The notes below the pieces were generated by a model. It was not told the DNA's origin, did not search any database, and saw nothing but the letters and a program-made list of their open reading frames with translations. This document shows positions 1-7,353 of a DNA stretch of 31,827 bases, piece after piece; the first letter of the stretch is position 1; each line of letters starts with the position of its first letter. The position numbers and the translations under genes were made by a program. The stretch is from Bacillota bacterium. GTDB lineage: Bacteria > Bacillota_A > Clostridia > Clostridiales > Clostridiaceae. The stretch spans positions 1 through 31,827 of the forward strand of contig JAKBFR010000016.1 in NCBI GenBank assembly GCA_021837545.1, given 5' to 3'.

Positions 1-164
1 TGAAGTCTATCATTCTTTTGTTTAACTTCATCTAACTGCAATTGCTTATTATCAATTTCTTTTTGAATTCTGCTCATGGTTACATTTTGCCTAATATAGC
101 TAAAAACAAAGAAAACAATGCATCCAGCAATTACTATTCTTTTTAATATTAACTTTTTTTCCAT
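1..164 (-). CDS. divIC: Septum formation initiator DivIC/FtsB, 5' part only
   Basis: Partial gene running off the left edge; 54 codons are visible. The protein starts MEKKLILKRIVIAGCIVFF, a short basic N-terminus followed by one membrane segment (about residues 8-24), and then a polar heptad-rich stretch (SRIQKEIDNKQLQLDEVKQ) typical of the coiled coil of DivIC/FtsB. Family members are about 90-110 residues long and act in the divisome with FtsL and DivIB. The ATG at 164 is preceded by AGAGG at about the right spacing. The gene lies directly downstream of yabQ on the same strand, as in Bacillus subtilis, which supports the call more than the short sequence alone. Confidence 0.8.
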   Translation of the reverse strand, partial: MEKKLILKRIVIAGCIVFFVFSYIRQNVTMSRIQKEIDNKQLQLDEVKQKNDRL

Positions 165-241
165 CTTATAGAACCTCTATTTTACAAATTCTCTTAAGTC
201 TATTGTAAACACTATACTACTATTATTCAAGTAATTTTTTA

Positions 242-634
242 TTATTTCCTTCTATCTGCAATTTTATATGCAATTATTTTTAATGGATACCATATGTTTT
301 TTGATAATATTCGAATTAATTTATAAAATAATCTTGCTACTACCATTTCACTAGCATAAAAATATTCACTAATAAATTTACAATATAATAAAATAGCAAT
401 AATTATAAAAGCATATACATAGGGAGTTAAAAACGCATAATTTGTGTATAACAAAAAAGTAAATACAACTAAAGCAATAAGTATACAAAATAATATATCT
501 TCTATTATTGTCAATATTTTTATAGAGTTTATACCTCTTATACCTCTATATATATCGAACAACATTCCTGCTATAAAACCTCCAACTAGGCTGCATATAA
601 CAAGACTGATTTGCATATTTAATTCTAATGGCAT
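242..634 (-). CDS. yabQ: Spore cortex biosynthesis protein YabQ
   Basis: 130 residues, almost entirely hydrophobic, with about four predicted membrane segments (roughly 8-26, 41-64, 68-88 and a weaker one near 100). The N-terminal GGFIAGMLFDIYRGIRGI pattern is characteristic of YabQ. In B. subtilis YabQ is a membrane protein of the outer forespore membrane required for cortex formation. The start lies 7 nt after the yabP stop, so translational coupling is likely; no strong ribosome binding site is visible for the ATG at 634, and an in-frame ATG at 616 is a possible alternative. It is followed by divIC on the same strand. Identification rests on both sequence pattern and gene order. Confidence 0.85.
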   Translation of the reverse strand: MPLELNMQISLVICSLVGGFIAGMLFDIYRGIRGINSIKILTIIEDILFCILIALVVFTFLLYTNYAFLTPYVYAFIIIAILLYCKFISEYFYASEMVVARLFYKLIRILSKNIWYPLKIIAYKIADRRK

Positions 635-641
635 ACTATTT

Positions 642-935
642 CTACTTAAATAATCTACTTATTATACTTTCATTGCTCTTTTTTGATACTTTTCCATTAT
701 ACACTATAGATGCAATATTTCCGGCAATTATAACATCGCCATTTTGTACATCTAATTTATTCATTTTTAACTCTTCTCCCTTAATAGTTAAGTTACCTAA
801 ATTAGTAGTTAAATCTATTTTTTGTTCATCAAAACTTATAACTTCAATAACGCCACTTAAAGACAACCTTTTTCTATCTTCTAAAACTAAATTAGATTTA
901 TTATCTTCTATTTTATTTTCCACTCTTTTCTCCAT
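642..935 (-). CDS. yabP: Sporulation protein YabP (YabP/YqfC family)
   Basis: 97 residues from the ATG at 935. An in-frame ATG at 950 exists, but the ribosome binding site GGAGGG overlaps its first codons and sits 7 nt before the ATG at 935, so the downstream start is preferred. After a polar N-terminus the protein has the YabP/YqfC core: LSLSGVIEVISFDEQKIDL, then LGNLTIKGEELKMNKLD and a C-terminal GNIASIVYNG. YabP is made in the mother cell and is needed with YabQ for spore cortex synthesis in B. subtilis. It sits between rqcP and yabQ, the conserved order. A MITE-like repeat (961-1032) lies immediately upstream, close to where its promoter should be. Confidence 0.88.
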   Translation of the reverse strand: MEKRVENKIEDNKSNLVLEDRKRLSLSGVIEVISFDEQKIDLTTNLGNLTIKGEELKMNKLDVQNGDVIIAGNIASIVYNGKVSKKSNESIISRLFK

Positions 936-960
936 AAAAAATCCCTCCATTCATTCTTCT

Positions 961-1032
961 TAAGCACATTAAAAAATAGTAAGACAAGATATACAATCAT
1001 ACCGGTCCATTGTTTTTTTGAATATGCCTTAT
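961..1032. repeat. MITE-like intergenic repeat, copy E
   Basis: About 72 bp with imperfect terminal inverted repeats: TAAGCACATTAAAAAA at the left and, on the other strand, TAAGGCATATTCAAAAAAA from the right end. The same ends recur at 19653, 25574, 29068 and 29708. The centre is diverged from the other copies. It lies between rqcP and yabP, genes expected to be cotranscribed or closely spaced, so it was probably inserted into the yabP upstream region. Confidence 0.6.
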
Positions 1033-1148
1033 ACAATATATGTTTATATATTGTAATTTAGAATGTGGAATTATTAATGCTTCTAGTCTATTACTGATAA
1101 TTCTCCTCCATATACTAAAGAAAGAGCAGCTTAACTCAATTAGTTTTA

Positions 1149-1409
1149 CTACTCGCTATCTTCTTCACCTTCAATAATTGCATACATTGCTTTTGCATCT
1201 TCTTTCCTTACATGCTCTGCTATATTAATTATTTCTGCTTTTAATATTCTATTAGCAAATGTTATTTGAATTATGTCACCTTCTTTTATTTTAGTAGAAG
1301 GCTTTGCTACTTTATCATTTATTAATATACGGCCACTCTCGCATATCTCTTTTGCTATAGTTCTTCTCTTTATAATACGAGATACTTTTAAATATTTATC
1401 TAATCTCAT
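1149..1409 (-). CDS. rqcP: RqcP, S4-domain ribosome quality control factor (YabO/HslR family)
   Basis: 86 residues that are essentially one S4 RNA-binding domain: MRLDKYLKVSRIIKRRTIAK, then ESGRILINDKVAKPSTKIKEGD. Members of this family (YabO, renamed RqcP) bind 23S rRNA and the P-site tRNA on obstructed 50S subunits and work with RqcH in C-terminal alanine tailing of stalled nascent chains. The ATG at 1409 has the ribosome binding site AGGAGA. The gene lies downstream of hup, separated by a hairpin terminator at 1431-1450. The acidic C-terminal tail (EGEEDSE) is common in the family. Function is from family knowledge. Confidence 0.88.
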   Translation of the reverse strand: MRLDKYLKVSRIIKRRTIAKEICESGRILINDKVAKPSTKIKEGDIIQITFANRILKAEIINIAEHVRKEDAKAMYAIIEGEEDSE

Positions 1410-1430
1410 ACTTTTCTCCTTTATTAAAAG

Positions 1431-1450
1431 AACCCGAGAAAACTCGGGTT
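1431..1450 (-). terminator. Hairpin terminator after hup
   Basis: AACCCGAG and CTCGGGTT form a perfect 8-bp stem with a 4-nt loop. On the minus strand it is followed by CTTTTAATAA, a modest T tract. It lies between the hup stop (1477) and the rqcP start (1409), and probably gives partial termination so that hup is expressed more strongly than rqcP. Confidence 0.75.
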
Positions 1451-1476
1451 CATATTTACTCGTCCTGACTTGTATT

Positions 1477-1755
1477 TTATTTCTTGTTAACTTTATCTTT
1501 GAATTCTTTACCAGCTTTAAATACTGGAACTGTTGTTGCAGGAATGTTTATAACTTCTTTAGTTCTAGGATTTCTTCCTTCTCTAGCTGCTCTTTCTCTT
1601 GTTTCGAAAGTTCCAAAACCAACTAATTGAACTTTTTCACCTTTTTCTAATGATTCCTCAACACTTTCAATTAAAGCTTTTAATGCTAATTCTGCATCTT
1701 TTTTTGTTAACTTACTCTTTTCTGCCATACTAGTTATTAATTCTGCTTTATTCAC
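1477..1755 (-). CDS. hup: DNA-binding protein HU
   Basis: 92 residues, the normal HU length, with the whole signature: MNKAELITSMAEKSKLTKKD, GEKVQLVGFGTFETRERAAR, GRNPRTKEVINIPATTVPVF and KAGKEFKDKVNKK. The beta-arm with the DNA-intercalating RNP proline region is intact. HU is the main nucleoid protein of Firmicutes. The start codon is GTG (1755), with AGGAGG 8 nt upstream. A good sigma-A promoter lies at 1828-1856 and a hairpin follows the gene, so it is probably a single strongly expressed unit placed within the sporulation/repair cluster. The gene is not present at this point in the B. subtilis block but is common here in clostridia. Confidence 0.95.
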   Translation of the reverse strand: MNKAELITSMAEKSKLTKKDAELALKALIESVEESLEKGEKVQLVGFGTFETRERAAREGRNPRTKEVINIPATTVPVFKAGKEFKDKVNKK

Positions 1756-1827
1756 AATAACATCCTCCTTAAAATCCAGTTATATATTTTCTAACTGCTT
1801 TCTTTATGTACTAAATTGCACTTCTTT

Positions 1828-1856
1828 ATTATATAACCTCTTCAGCTACCCGTCTA
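1828..1856 (-). promoter_or_regulatory. Probable sigma-A promoter of hup
   Basis: On the minus strand TAGACG (4/6 to TTGACA) and a perfect TATAAT are separated by 17 bp, ending about 73 bp before the hup start. No experimental support; inferred from match and position. Confidence 0.5.
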
Positions 1857-1971
1857 TAGAAAAACGCTTTCTTTCCCTATATATAACTAAATAATACAAA
1901 TAAATCATTACAACATAGTTCTTAATAATTATTCTGCATAAACTAAAGAATTCCTTTATTTAAATTATATA

Positions 1972-3423
1972 TTAATCTAATTCTTTTGAAATTTCCCAAA
2001 GTTTATCCATTTCATCTATATTCATATTAGTTAATTCAATGCCGTTTTCTTTAGTAACTCTCTCAATATAATCAAATCTTTTTATAAACTTATCTATAGT
2101 ACAATTTAATGCTATTTCTTCATCCACTTTTAAAAATCTTGCAACATTAACACATGAAAATAATAAATCTCCAATTTCTTCTTTTATTTTCTCCACATTT
2201 TCTGTATTATATACATCTATTACTTCTTTAATCTCTTCTTTTACCTTATTTATAGCAAAACTTACATCATCAAAATCAAATCCAACCTTTTTTGCCTTTT
2301 CTTGAACCTTATGGGCCCTTAAAAGTGCCGGTAATCCTCTTGTTATACCTTTCATTTCTTCTGTAAGACTACCATAACCCTTTTCTTTTTTCTTTAATTC
2401 ATCCCATTTTATAAGTACTTCTTCTGAAGAATTTAATTCACTGCAATCTTTAAAGACATGTGGGTGTCTGCTTATCATTTTATTGCAAATCCCTTCAATT
2501 ACATCACCTATATCAAAATATCCATCTTCTTTTCCAATAGAGGCATGAAAAACAACTTGAAGGAGCACATCCCCCAATTCTTCAATCAAAGAGTTATCAT
2601 CGTCTTGATCTATTGCATCTATAACTTCATAGCTTTCTTCTATCAACGCTTTTTCAAGAGATTTATGCGTTTGCTCTCGATCCCACGCACAACCATCTTC
2701 ACTTCTTAATATTTCTATTATCTCTAAGATGTCATTAAAGTCCTTTTTATTTTTCAGATCTTTTGGAATGTATATAGATGTTAAATAGTCTATGTCCTCT
2801 TGCATATCTAATTCAAATAAGGGTATTATTCTTATACTTTCTTGCTCTTCTATTCCTGCAGCTCTGACATAATAAACTTGCGTTTCATCATTATATTGTT
2901 CTAACAGCTTTACTTTAACTTCTGATGCTATTAGTTGATTATACACTTGAGTAACTATAGTTCCTATTCTCTTGTCTAAAATTTGGTTACCTATGTCAAA
3001 CGAGTCTATAACTTTCAATCCACCTATCGGATCAATTCTAAGACTTTCAATCATAGCATCAATAAAACTTACTGCTGGTATTATCTTATATTCTATGTTG
3101 TTTTCTTTGCATAGATCTATTAAATTAAATACTGATTTTTCTGCAACTAATGGATGACCTGGAACTGCATAAACTAAATCTCCTAGCTTCTCATGCTTTT
3201 TAATCAAATCATTAGCTATGTTTAAATATACCTCATCAAAACTGCCTATACTTTCATAAACATTGTCATAAGTATCAAATATAATTTTCTTTTCTCTTAA
3301 GTAATCTACTGTAGGATGCTTTTCTGTTCTTAAAAATATATTTTTATTACTTTCAAGCTCACTTACTGTTCCTATAGTCAATGCTTCCTTGGCTCCTGGT
3401 CCTAATCCCACTATTTTAATCAT
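1972..3423 (-). CDS. mazG: MazG-type NTP pyrophosphohydrolase fused to a tetrapyrrole-methylase-like domain (YabN)
   Basis: 483 residues in two parts. Residues 1-220 resemble SAM-dependent tetrapyrrole methylases (IVGLGPGAKEALTIGTVSEL at 4-23, VYAVPGHPLVAE at 84-95). Residues 235-483 carry two MazG repeats: the catalytic one with EESYE at 262-266 and EELGD at 281-285, followed by HPHVF, and a second with EEIGDLLFS near 415. MazG enzymes hydrolyse NTPs to NMP and pyrophosphate and are thought to remove aberrant nucleotides. The role of the methylase-like half in YabN is not settled. The gene starts 18 nt after the spoVB stop with ribosome binding site GGAGAG, so the two are very likely cotranscribed. 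Domain order and length match YabN. Confidence 0.93.
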   Translation of the reverse strand: MIKIVGLGPGAKEALTIGTVSELESNKNIFLRTEKHPTVDYLREKKIIFDTYDNVYESIGSFDEVYLNIANDLIKKHEKLGDLVYAVPGHPLVAEKSVFNLIDLCKENNIEYKIIPAVSFIDAMIESLRIDPIGGLKVIDSFDIGNQILDKRIGTIVTQVYNQLIASEVKVKLLEQYNDETQVYYVRAAGIEEQESIRIIPLFELDMQEDIDYLTSIYIPKDLKNKKDFNDILEIIEILRSEDGCAWDREQTHKSLEKALIEESYEVIDAIDQDDDNSLIEELGDVLLQVVFHASIGKEDGYFDIGDVIEGICNKMISRHPHVFKDCSELNSSEEVLIKWDELKKKEKGYGSLTEEMKGITRGLPALLRAHKVQEKAKKVGFDFDDVSFAINKVKEEIKEVIDVYNTENVEKIKEEIGDLLFSCVNVARFLKVDEEIALNCTIDKFIKRFDYIERVTKENGIELTNMNIDEMDKLWEISKELD

Positions 3424-3441
3424 TAGGTTTTTCTCTCCTTT

Positions 3442-4977
3442 TTACCTTTTTCTAATTCTACTCTTTATTTCTTCAACATTAAACACTTTAAATACAATTA
3501 TTAATATCATATATATTATCATACCTAAAAATATAGATATTAAGCAAGATATTCCATTACTTGTTGTATTTTTATATATAATATTATAACTAATTAATAC
3601 AAATAGCATCATAATAGTTGATGCATATGCTGGTTTTATTAGTATTTTGTATAAATTAAGTTTTACCCTTAAAGTAAATTTCATTGTTACTATATTTAAA
3701 ATACTTACTACCGCATAAGCACTAAAGCTTGCTATAACAGCACCATATATATTAAATTGTTCCATAGGAACCAATACCCAAGTTAAAATTATCTTAATTA
3801 TACATCCAATTAATAAATTAATAACAGGTTTTATATAATTTCCTGTTCCCTGTAATATGGCTGTTGTTGTTTGAGTAATTATTATAAAAGGTATAGTTAA
3901 AGATAAATATTTCAATATTTCTATACCCTCAAATCTACCTGGAAATATGAATTTCATTACTGGCTCAGCTAAAAAGAAGAGCCCAAAAGTACACGGAATT
4001 GCAATTACTGTTGTCATTTTCATCGAAGCATCTATCTTATTGTTTAATTCTTTTCGTCTTTTAAGTACAAAGGCTTCAGCTATAATAGGAATCAAAGATG
4101 TACAAATTGCCATGGAAAGGGTTAATGGAATATTTATAATAACAGACGCTTTCCCCGTTAGTTGTGCATAAAGTACAGTAGCTTGCGTGTTTGTAAATCC
4201 TGCTTCTAATAGTTTTTGTGGAACTAATATTGAATCTATTAGATTCATAATGCTACCAACTGTTGTTCCTAATGATATTGGTATTGCAATTTTTAATATT
4301 GTATTTAATATTTCAGGATTGCTTTTTATCTTTTTTACATTGTAACGTTTCTTTATCTTTTTGTAATTGGAATATAAATATAAACCTCCAATAATTCCTC
4401 CTGCTGTAGCGCCAAAGGCTGCTCCTCCTGCAGAATATTCAATTCCCCTTGGCAATAGAAATATAGCAAGTCCTACTCCAAATACAACTCTCCCAATTTG
4501 TTCTATTATTTGTGATATAGCTGATGGAGTCATATTCTGTAGACCTTGAAAAAAACCTCTAAAAATAGTTACAAAAGATATTATAATTGGTGCAAAAGAT
4601 ATTCCTATTAATGAATAATATGCTTTGGGATCCCATTTTAAAAATACTATTATTGGCTTTGCAAAAAAGAATAATACCAATGTAGTGCCTGTCCCTATTA
4701 TAGTCATTAAAATAGCAGATTCCTTCATTACTTCAAAGCTTCCATACATATCATTTGTTGCATTTTTTTCTGATATCATCTTTGATATTGCTACAGGTAC
4801 TCCTGAGGCCATAGCTATAAAAAACATATACAGCGGATATGACATTTGATAATACCCTATTCCTTCATCTCCTATTAACATTATTAGTGGCCATCTAAAG
4901 AACAGACCTAGAAATCTAGTTACTATTCCAGCACCGCCAAGAATTATGCTCCCTTTTATTAGGGATTGCTTATTCAT
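3442..4977 (-). CDS. spoVB: SpoVB/YabM-type polysaccharide flippase (MOP superfamily)
   Basis: 511 residues with roughly 12-14 hydrophobic membrane segments throughout and the N-terminal family pattern KGSIILGGAGIVTRFLGLFFR. Proteins of this MOP/MVF group (SpoVB, YabM, MurJ) move lipid-linked envelope precursors across the membrane; SpoVB itself is needed for cortex synthesis. The position between spoVT and mazG corresponds to yabM of B. subtilis, so the exact paralogue name is uncertain although clostridial genomes usually label it spoVB. The ATG at 4977 has GGAGGTG 5-6 nt upstream. It probably forms an operon with mazG. Confidence 0.88.
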   Translation of the reverse strand: MNKQSLIKGSIILGGAGIVTRFLGLFFRWPLIMLIGDEGIGYYQMSYPLYMFFIAMASGVPVAISKMISEKNATNDMYGSFEVMKESAILMTIIGTGTTLVLFFFAKPIIVFLKWDPKAYYSLIGISFAPIIISFVTIFRGFFQGLQNMTPSAISQIIEQIGRVVFGVGLAIFLLPRGIEYSAGGAAFGATAGGIIGGLYLYSNYKKIKKRYNVKKIKSNPEILNTILKIAIPISLGTTVGSIMNLIDSILVPQKLLEAGFTNTQATVLYAQLTGKASVIINIPLTLSMAICTSLIPIIAEAFVLKRRKELNNKIDASMKMTTVIAIPCTFGLFFLAEPVMKFIFPGRFEGIEILKYLSLTIPFIIITQTTTAILQGTGNYIKPVINLLIGCIIKIILTWVLVPMEQFNIYGAVIASFSAYAVVSILNIVTMKFTLRVKLNLYKILIKPAYASTIMMLFVLISYNIIYKNTTSNGISCLISIFLGMIIYMILIIVFKVFNVEEIKSRIRKR

Positions 4978-5073
4978 AAAACACCTCCAAACTTACATGT
5001 TACTAATTAATTATTATTGTAAGTATGGAGGTATTATGCCTTTTATTTTTATACAGTGATTAAATAATAAATA

Positions 5074-5622
5074 TTATTGCTCCATTTGCTTCCCTAAAAA
5101 TGCTGCTGCTGTTTCAACTAGTTTTGTTTCAACTTCGCCAAGCTCTACATCTTCTTTCGATACAATGATTACTGCACCAATCTGATCACCTTCCGCCATG
5201 ATTGGTGATATGACTTGGCTGTTATAAGTTGTTTCATCATCGTCATTATGTAATGGTATTACTGAATTATTAGATTTATTTAATAACACAGTCTTTCTTG
5301 CATCCATTATTTTTTCTAACTCACTACTTACTTTTCTTTCTACGTATTCTTTTTTAGTTGCTCCACTCACGGAAACAAATGCATCTTTATCAGCGATTAA
5401 GACAACGTGCCCTATAACTTGTTGTAAGCTATCACAATATTCTTTTGAAAAATTAGTAAGTTCTTCAATTGGTGAATATTTTTTTAGAATCACGCCACCA
5501 TCTCTATCTGTAAAGATCTCTAGTGGATCTCCTTCTCTTATTCTTAAAGTTCTCCTTATTTCTTTTGGTATTACCACTCTTCCTAGATCATCAATTCTTC
5601 TAACTATTCCTGTTGCTTTCAT
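5074..5622 (-). CDS. spoVT: Stage V sporulation transcription factor SpoVT
   Basis: 182 residues from the ATG at 5622, which has AGGAGGT about 9 nt upstream and gives the canonical N-terminus MKATGIVRRIDDLGRVVIPK. A longer in-frame GTG start at 5664 has no such site and adds 14 unrelated residues. Residues 1-50 form an AbrB-type swapped-hairpin DNA-binding domain; residues about 55-180 are a GAF-like domain ending in ETAAAFLGKQMEQ. SpoVT is a forespore regulator made under sigma-G that tunes the sigma-G regulon and spore germination properties. A sigma-G-like promoter can be drawn at 5668-5697. It is followed by spoVB on the same strand, about 96 nt away. Confidence 0.96.
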   Translation of the reverse strand: MKATGIVRRIDDLGRVVIPKEIRRTLRIREGDPLEIFTDRDGGVILKKYSPIEELTNFSKEYCDSLQQVIGHVVLIADKDAFVSVSGATKKEYVERKVSSELEKIMDARKTVLLNKSNNSVIPLHNDDDETTYNSQVISPIMAEGDQIGAVIIVSKEDVELGEVETKLVETAAAFLGKQMEQ

Positions 5623-5995
5623 TGGTTGTATAACCTCCTTTGAAACTCTATTAATTGGTTGCACTATTATTATTTGAATTTCTAGAAATTTTATACACTT
5701 ATAGACAAATTTTATATAAATTTATTTTTCATAAGCTTACATATTTAACTGCGATATTTATACTCTCAATTTCTTATACATAAAAAATTATCATTTCAAA
5801 ACTAAATAGATATACTTTCCAATTAATATTTTTTAGAATATACCTCCAAAGCCTGTATTCTACTATAACTTTTTATATATTTTTATTGTTAACTTCTTAT
5901 ATTCTGGGTATTATATGTTGATTATACTTTTAATTTAAATTCTTTTTTGTATTAGTTATTTTGCGGTTATTTTATTCGTAATATTATGTCATTTA
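5623..5995. other. Intergenic region upstream of spoVT
   Basis: About 370 bp, extremely AT-rich. Besides the spoVT ribosome binding site and a possible forespore promoter at 5668-5697, I see no open frame with coding character, no tRNA and no repeat copy. The prsA-side boundary is the long palindrome at 5996-6053. Confidence 0.6.
5668..5697 (-). promoter_or_regulatory. Candidate sigma-G/sigma-F promoter of spoVT
   Basis: Minus strand TGTATA, 17-bp spacer, AATAATA; the sigma-G consensus is about TGNATA and CATNNTA, so only the first base of the -10 deviates. It lies about 46 bp before the ATG at 5622. In such AT-rich DNA chance matches are common, so this is tentative. Confidence 0.4.
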
Positions 5996-6053
5996 AATAA
6001 ATAACAAAGGCTGTTTTAAAATAATTATTTTAAAACAGCCTTTGTTATTTATT
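5996..6053. terminator. 58-bp perfect palindrome, probable terminator of prsA
   Basis: Each 29-base half is the exact reverse complement of the other, centred between 6024 and 6025, with GGCTGTTTTAAAATAAT as the inner part of the left arm. In RNA it would fold as one long hairpin. On the minus strand the arm ends with a U-rich tail (TTTGTTATTTATT), suitable for terminating prsA transcription, whose stop codon is 65 bp away. The complete symmetry would let it work in both directions. Confidence 0.7.
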
Positions 6054-6118
6054 CAAAATTGTTCATCATTTGACCACTTAATATTAGAAGTTACTAATTA
6101 AGTGTTTGTCGTTGTTAA

Positions 6119-7153
6119 TTATAATTGATCCTCATTTGTTTTAACTTTTAAATCAGTTTTCCATTCTGCTACTTTAGAATTAAAAGCATCCCCTTGTTTT
6201 TGTTGTAATAATGTTGATTTAATTTCATCTTTGACTTTATCAAATGGAGTTACTTCTGCACTTTTTAATCCAGTAGCTTTAATAATATGATATCCATATT
6301 GGCTCTTTACTGGTTGTGAAACTTCGCCCTCTTTTAAATCCTTAAATCCTGCCACAAATTCAGGAACTAATTGTGTTGAATTATAAGCTACAAATCCCAA
6401 GCTACCACCTTTATCCTTGCTTCCTGGATCTGTTGAATTTGCCTTAGCTAATGTTGCAAAATCAGCTCCACCATCTATTTGTGCTTTCAATGAATTAGCC
6501 TTTGTCAATGATGCATCATAATCTACAGACCCATCACTAGCTTTTTCAGCAATTAAAATATGTGCTACTGTTGCACCAGCACCTACTGAATATTTAGTAT
6601 CTTTATTTTCATCATAATATGTTTGAACATCATCATCTGTAACTGTTATATCTTTTAACATATCTTTTTGAACTGCAGCTGTTATAATTTGATTCTTTAA
6701 AGATTCCTTAAGTTCATCCTCAGTAATACCATTTTGTTGTAAAACACCCTCCCATTGTCCTTCTGCAGGATATTGAGTTTTGTACTGATTTATCTGATCA
6801 TCAATTTGTTTATTTATATCATCATCCGATGGTTTAAGATTTAACTCAGTAGCTTTTTGTAAAAGTATCTTTTCAGTTACCATACTATCTAATTGTTGTT
6901 TCTTAACTTTTGTTATTTGATCTTTGACTTTATCATTAGTTGCATAATCATCTCCATACTGTTGTTTTAGCTGAGCATCATATTTACTCATTTCTTTATC
7001 AAAATCGCCTTTTGTTATTTTTTCATTCCCAATTGTTGCAAGAACTGTTTTTTGTATTGCCTCTGGTGTTTTCTCGATCATCTTACATCCCATAGCTGAT
7101 ACTGCAACTGTTAATATAGCTACTGTTGCAAGAATTTTTTTTATTTTTTTCAA
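6119..7153 (-). CDS. prsA: Foldase lipoprotein PrsA (peptidyl-prolyl cis-trans isomerase)
   Basis: 344 residues from a TTG start at 7153, chosen because GAGGGG lies 6 nt upstream and the protein then begins with a proper signal peptide: (M)KKIKKILATVAILTVAVSA followed by MGC, with the lipidated cysteine at residue 23. Reading further upstream only adds non-homologous residues. A SurA-like N-terminal chaperone region is followed by a parvulin/PpiC domain: VAHILIAEKASDGSVDY, then STDPGSKDKGGSLGF and SQYGYHIIKATG. PrsA is anchored outside the membrane and helps secreted proteins fold. It stands alone between mfd and spoVT, with a strong palindrome downstream. Confidence 0.93.
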   Translation of the reverse strand: MKKIKKILATVAILTVAVSAMGCKMIEKTPEAIQKTVLATIGNEKITKGDFDKEMSKYDAQLKQQYGDDYATNDKVKDQITKVKKQQLDSMVTEKILLQKATELNLKPSDDDINKQIDDQINQYKTQYPAEGQWEGVLQQNGITEDELKESLKNQIITAAVQKDMLKDITVTDDDVQTYYDENKDTKYSVGAGATVAHILIAEKASDGSVDYDASLTKANSLKAQIDGGADFATLAKANSTDPGSKDKGGSLGFVAYNSTQLVPEFVAGFKDLKEGEVSQPVKSQYGYHIIKATGLKSAEVTPFDKVKDEIKSTLLQQKQGDAFNSKVAEWKTDLKVKTNEDQL

Positions 7154-7353
7154 AATTTTCCCCTCGCTTATTCCTAGATTTAGACATAAAAAATAACTGT
7201 TGAAATACATAATATACATTTTGTTATATACGGTTATTTTTTGAAGATGTCTTACTGTAAAAAGTAATAATATTAGTATATCAATATTGCTTTTATAATT
7301 CAATTTTTTACACTATTTTATTTTTGTTACTTCTCTTTTATATCATATATTTG

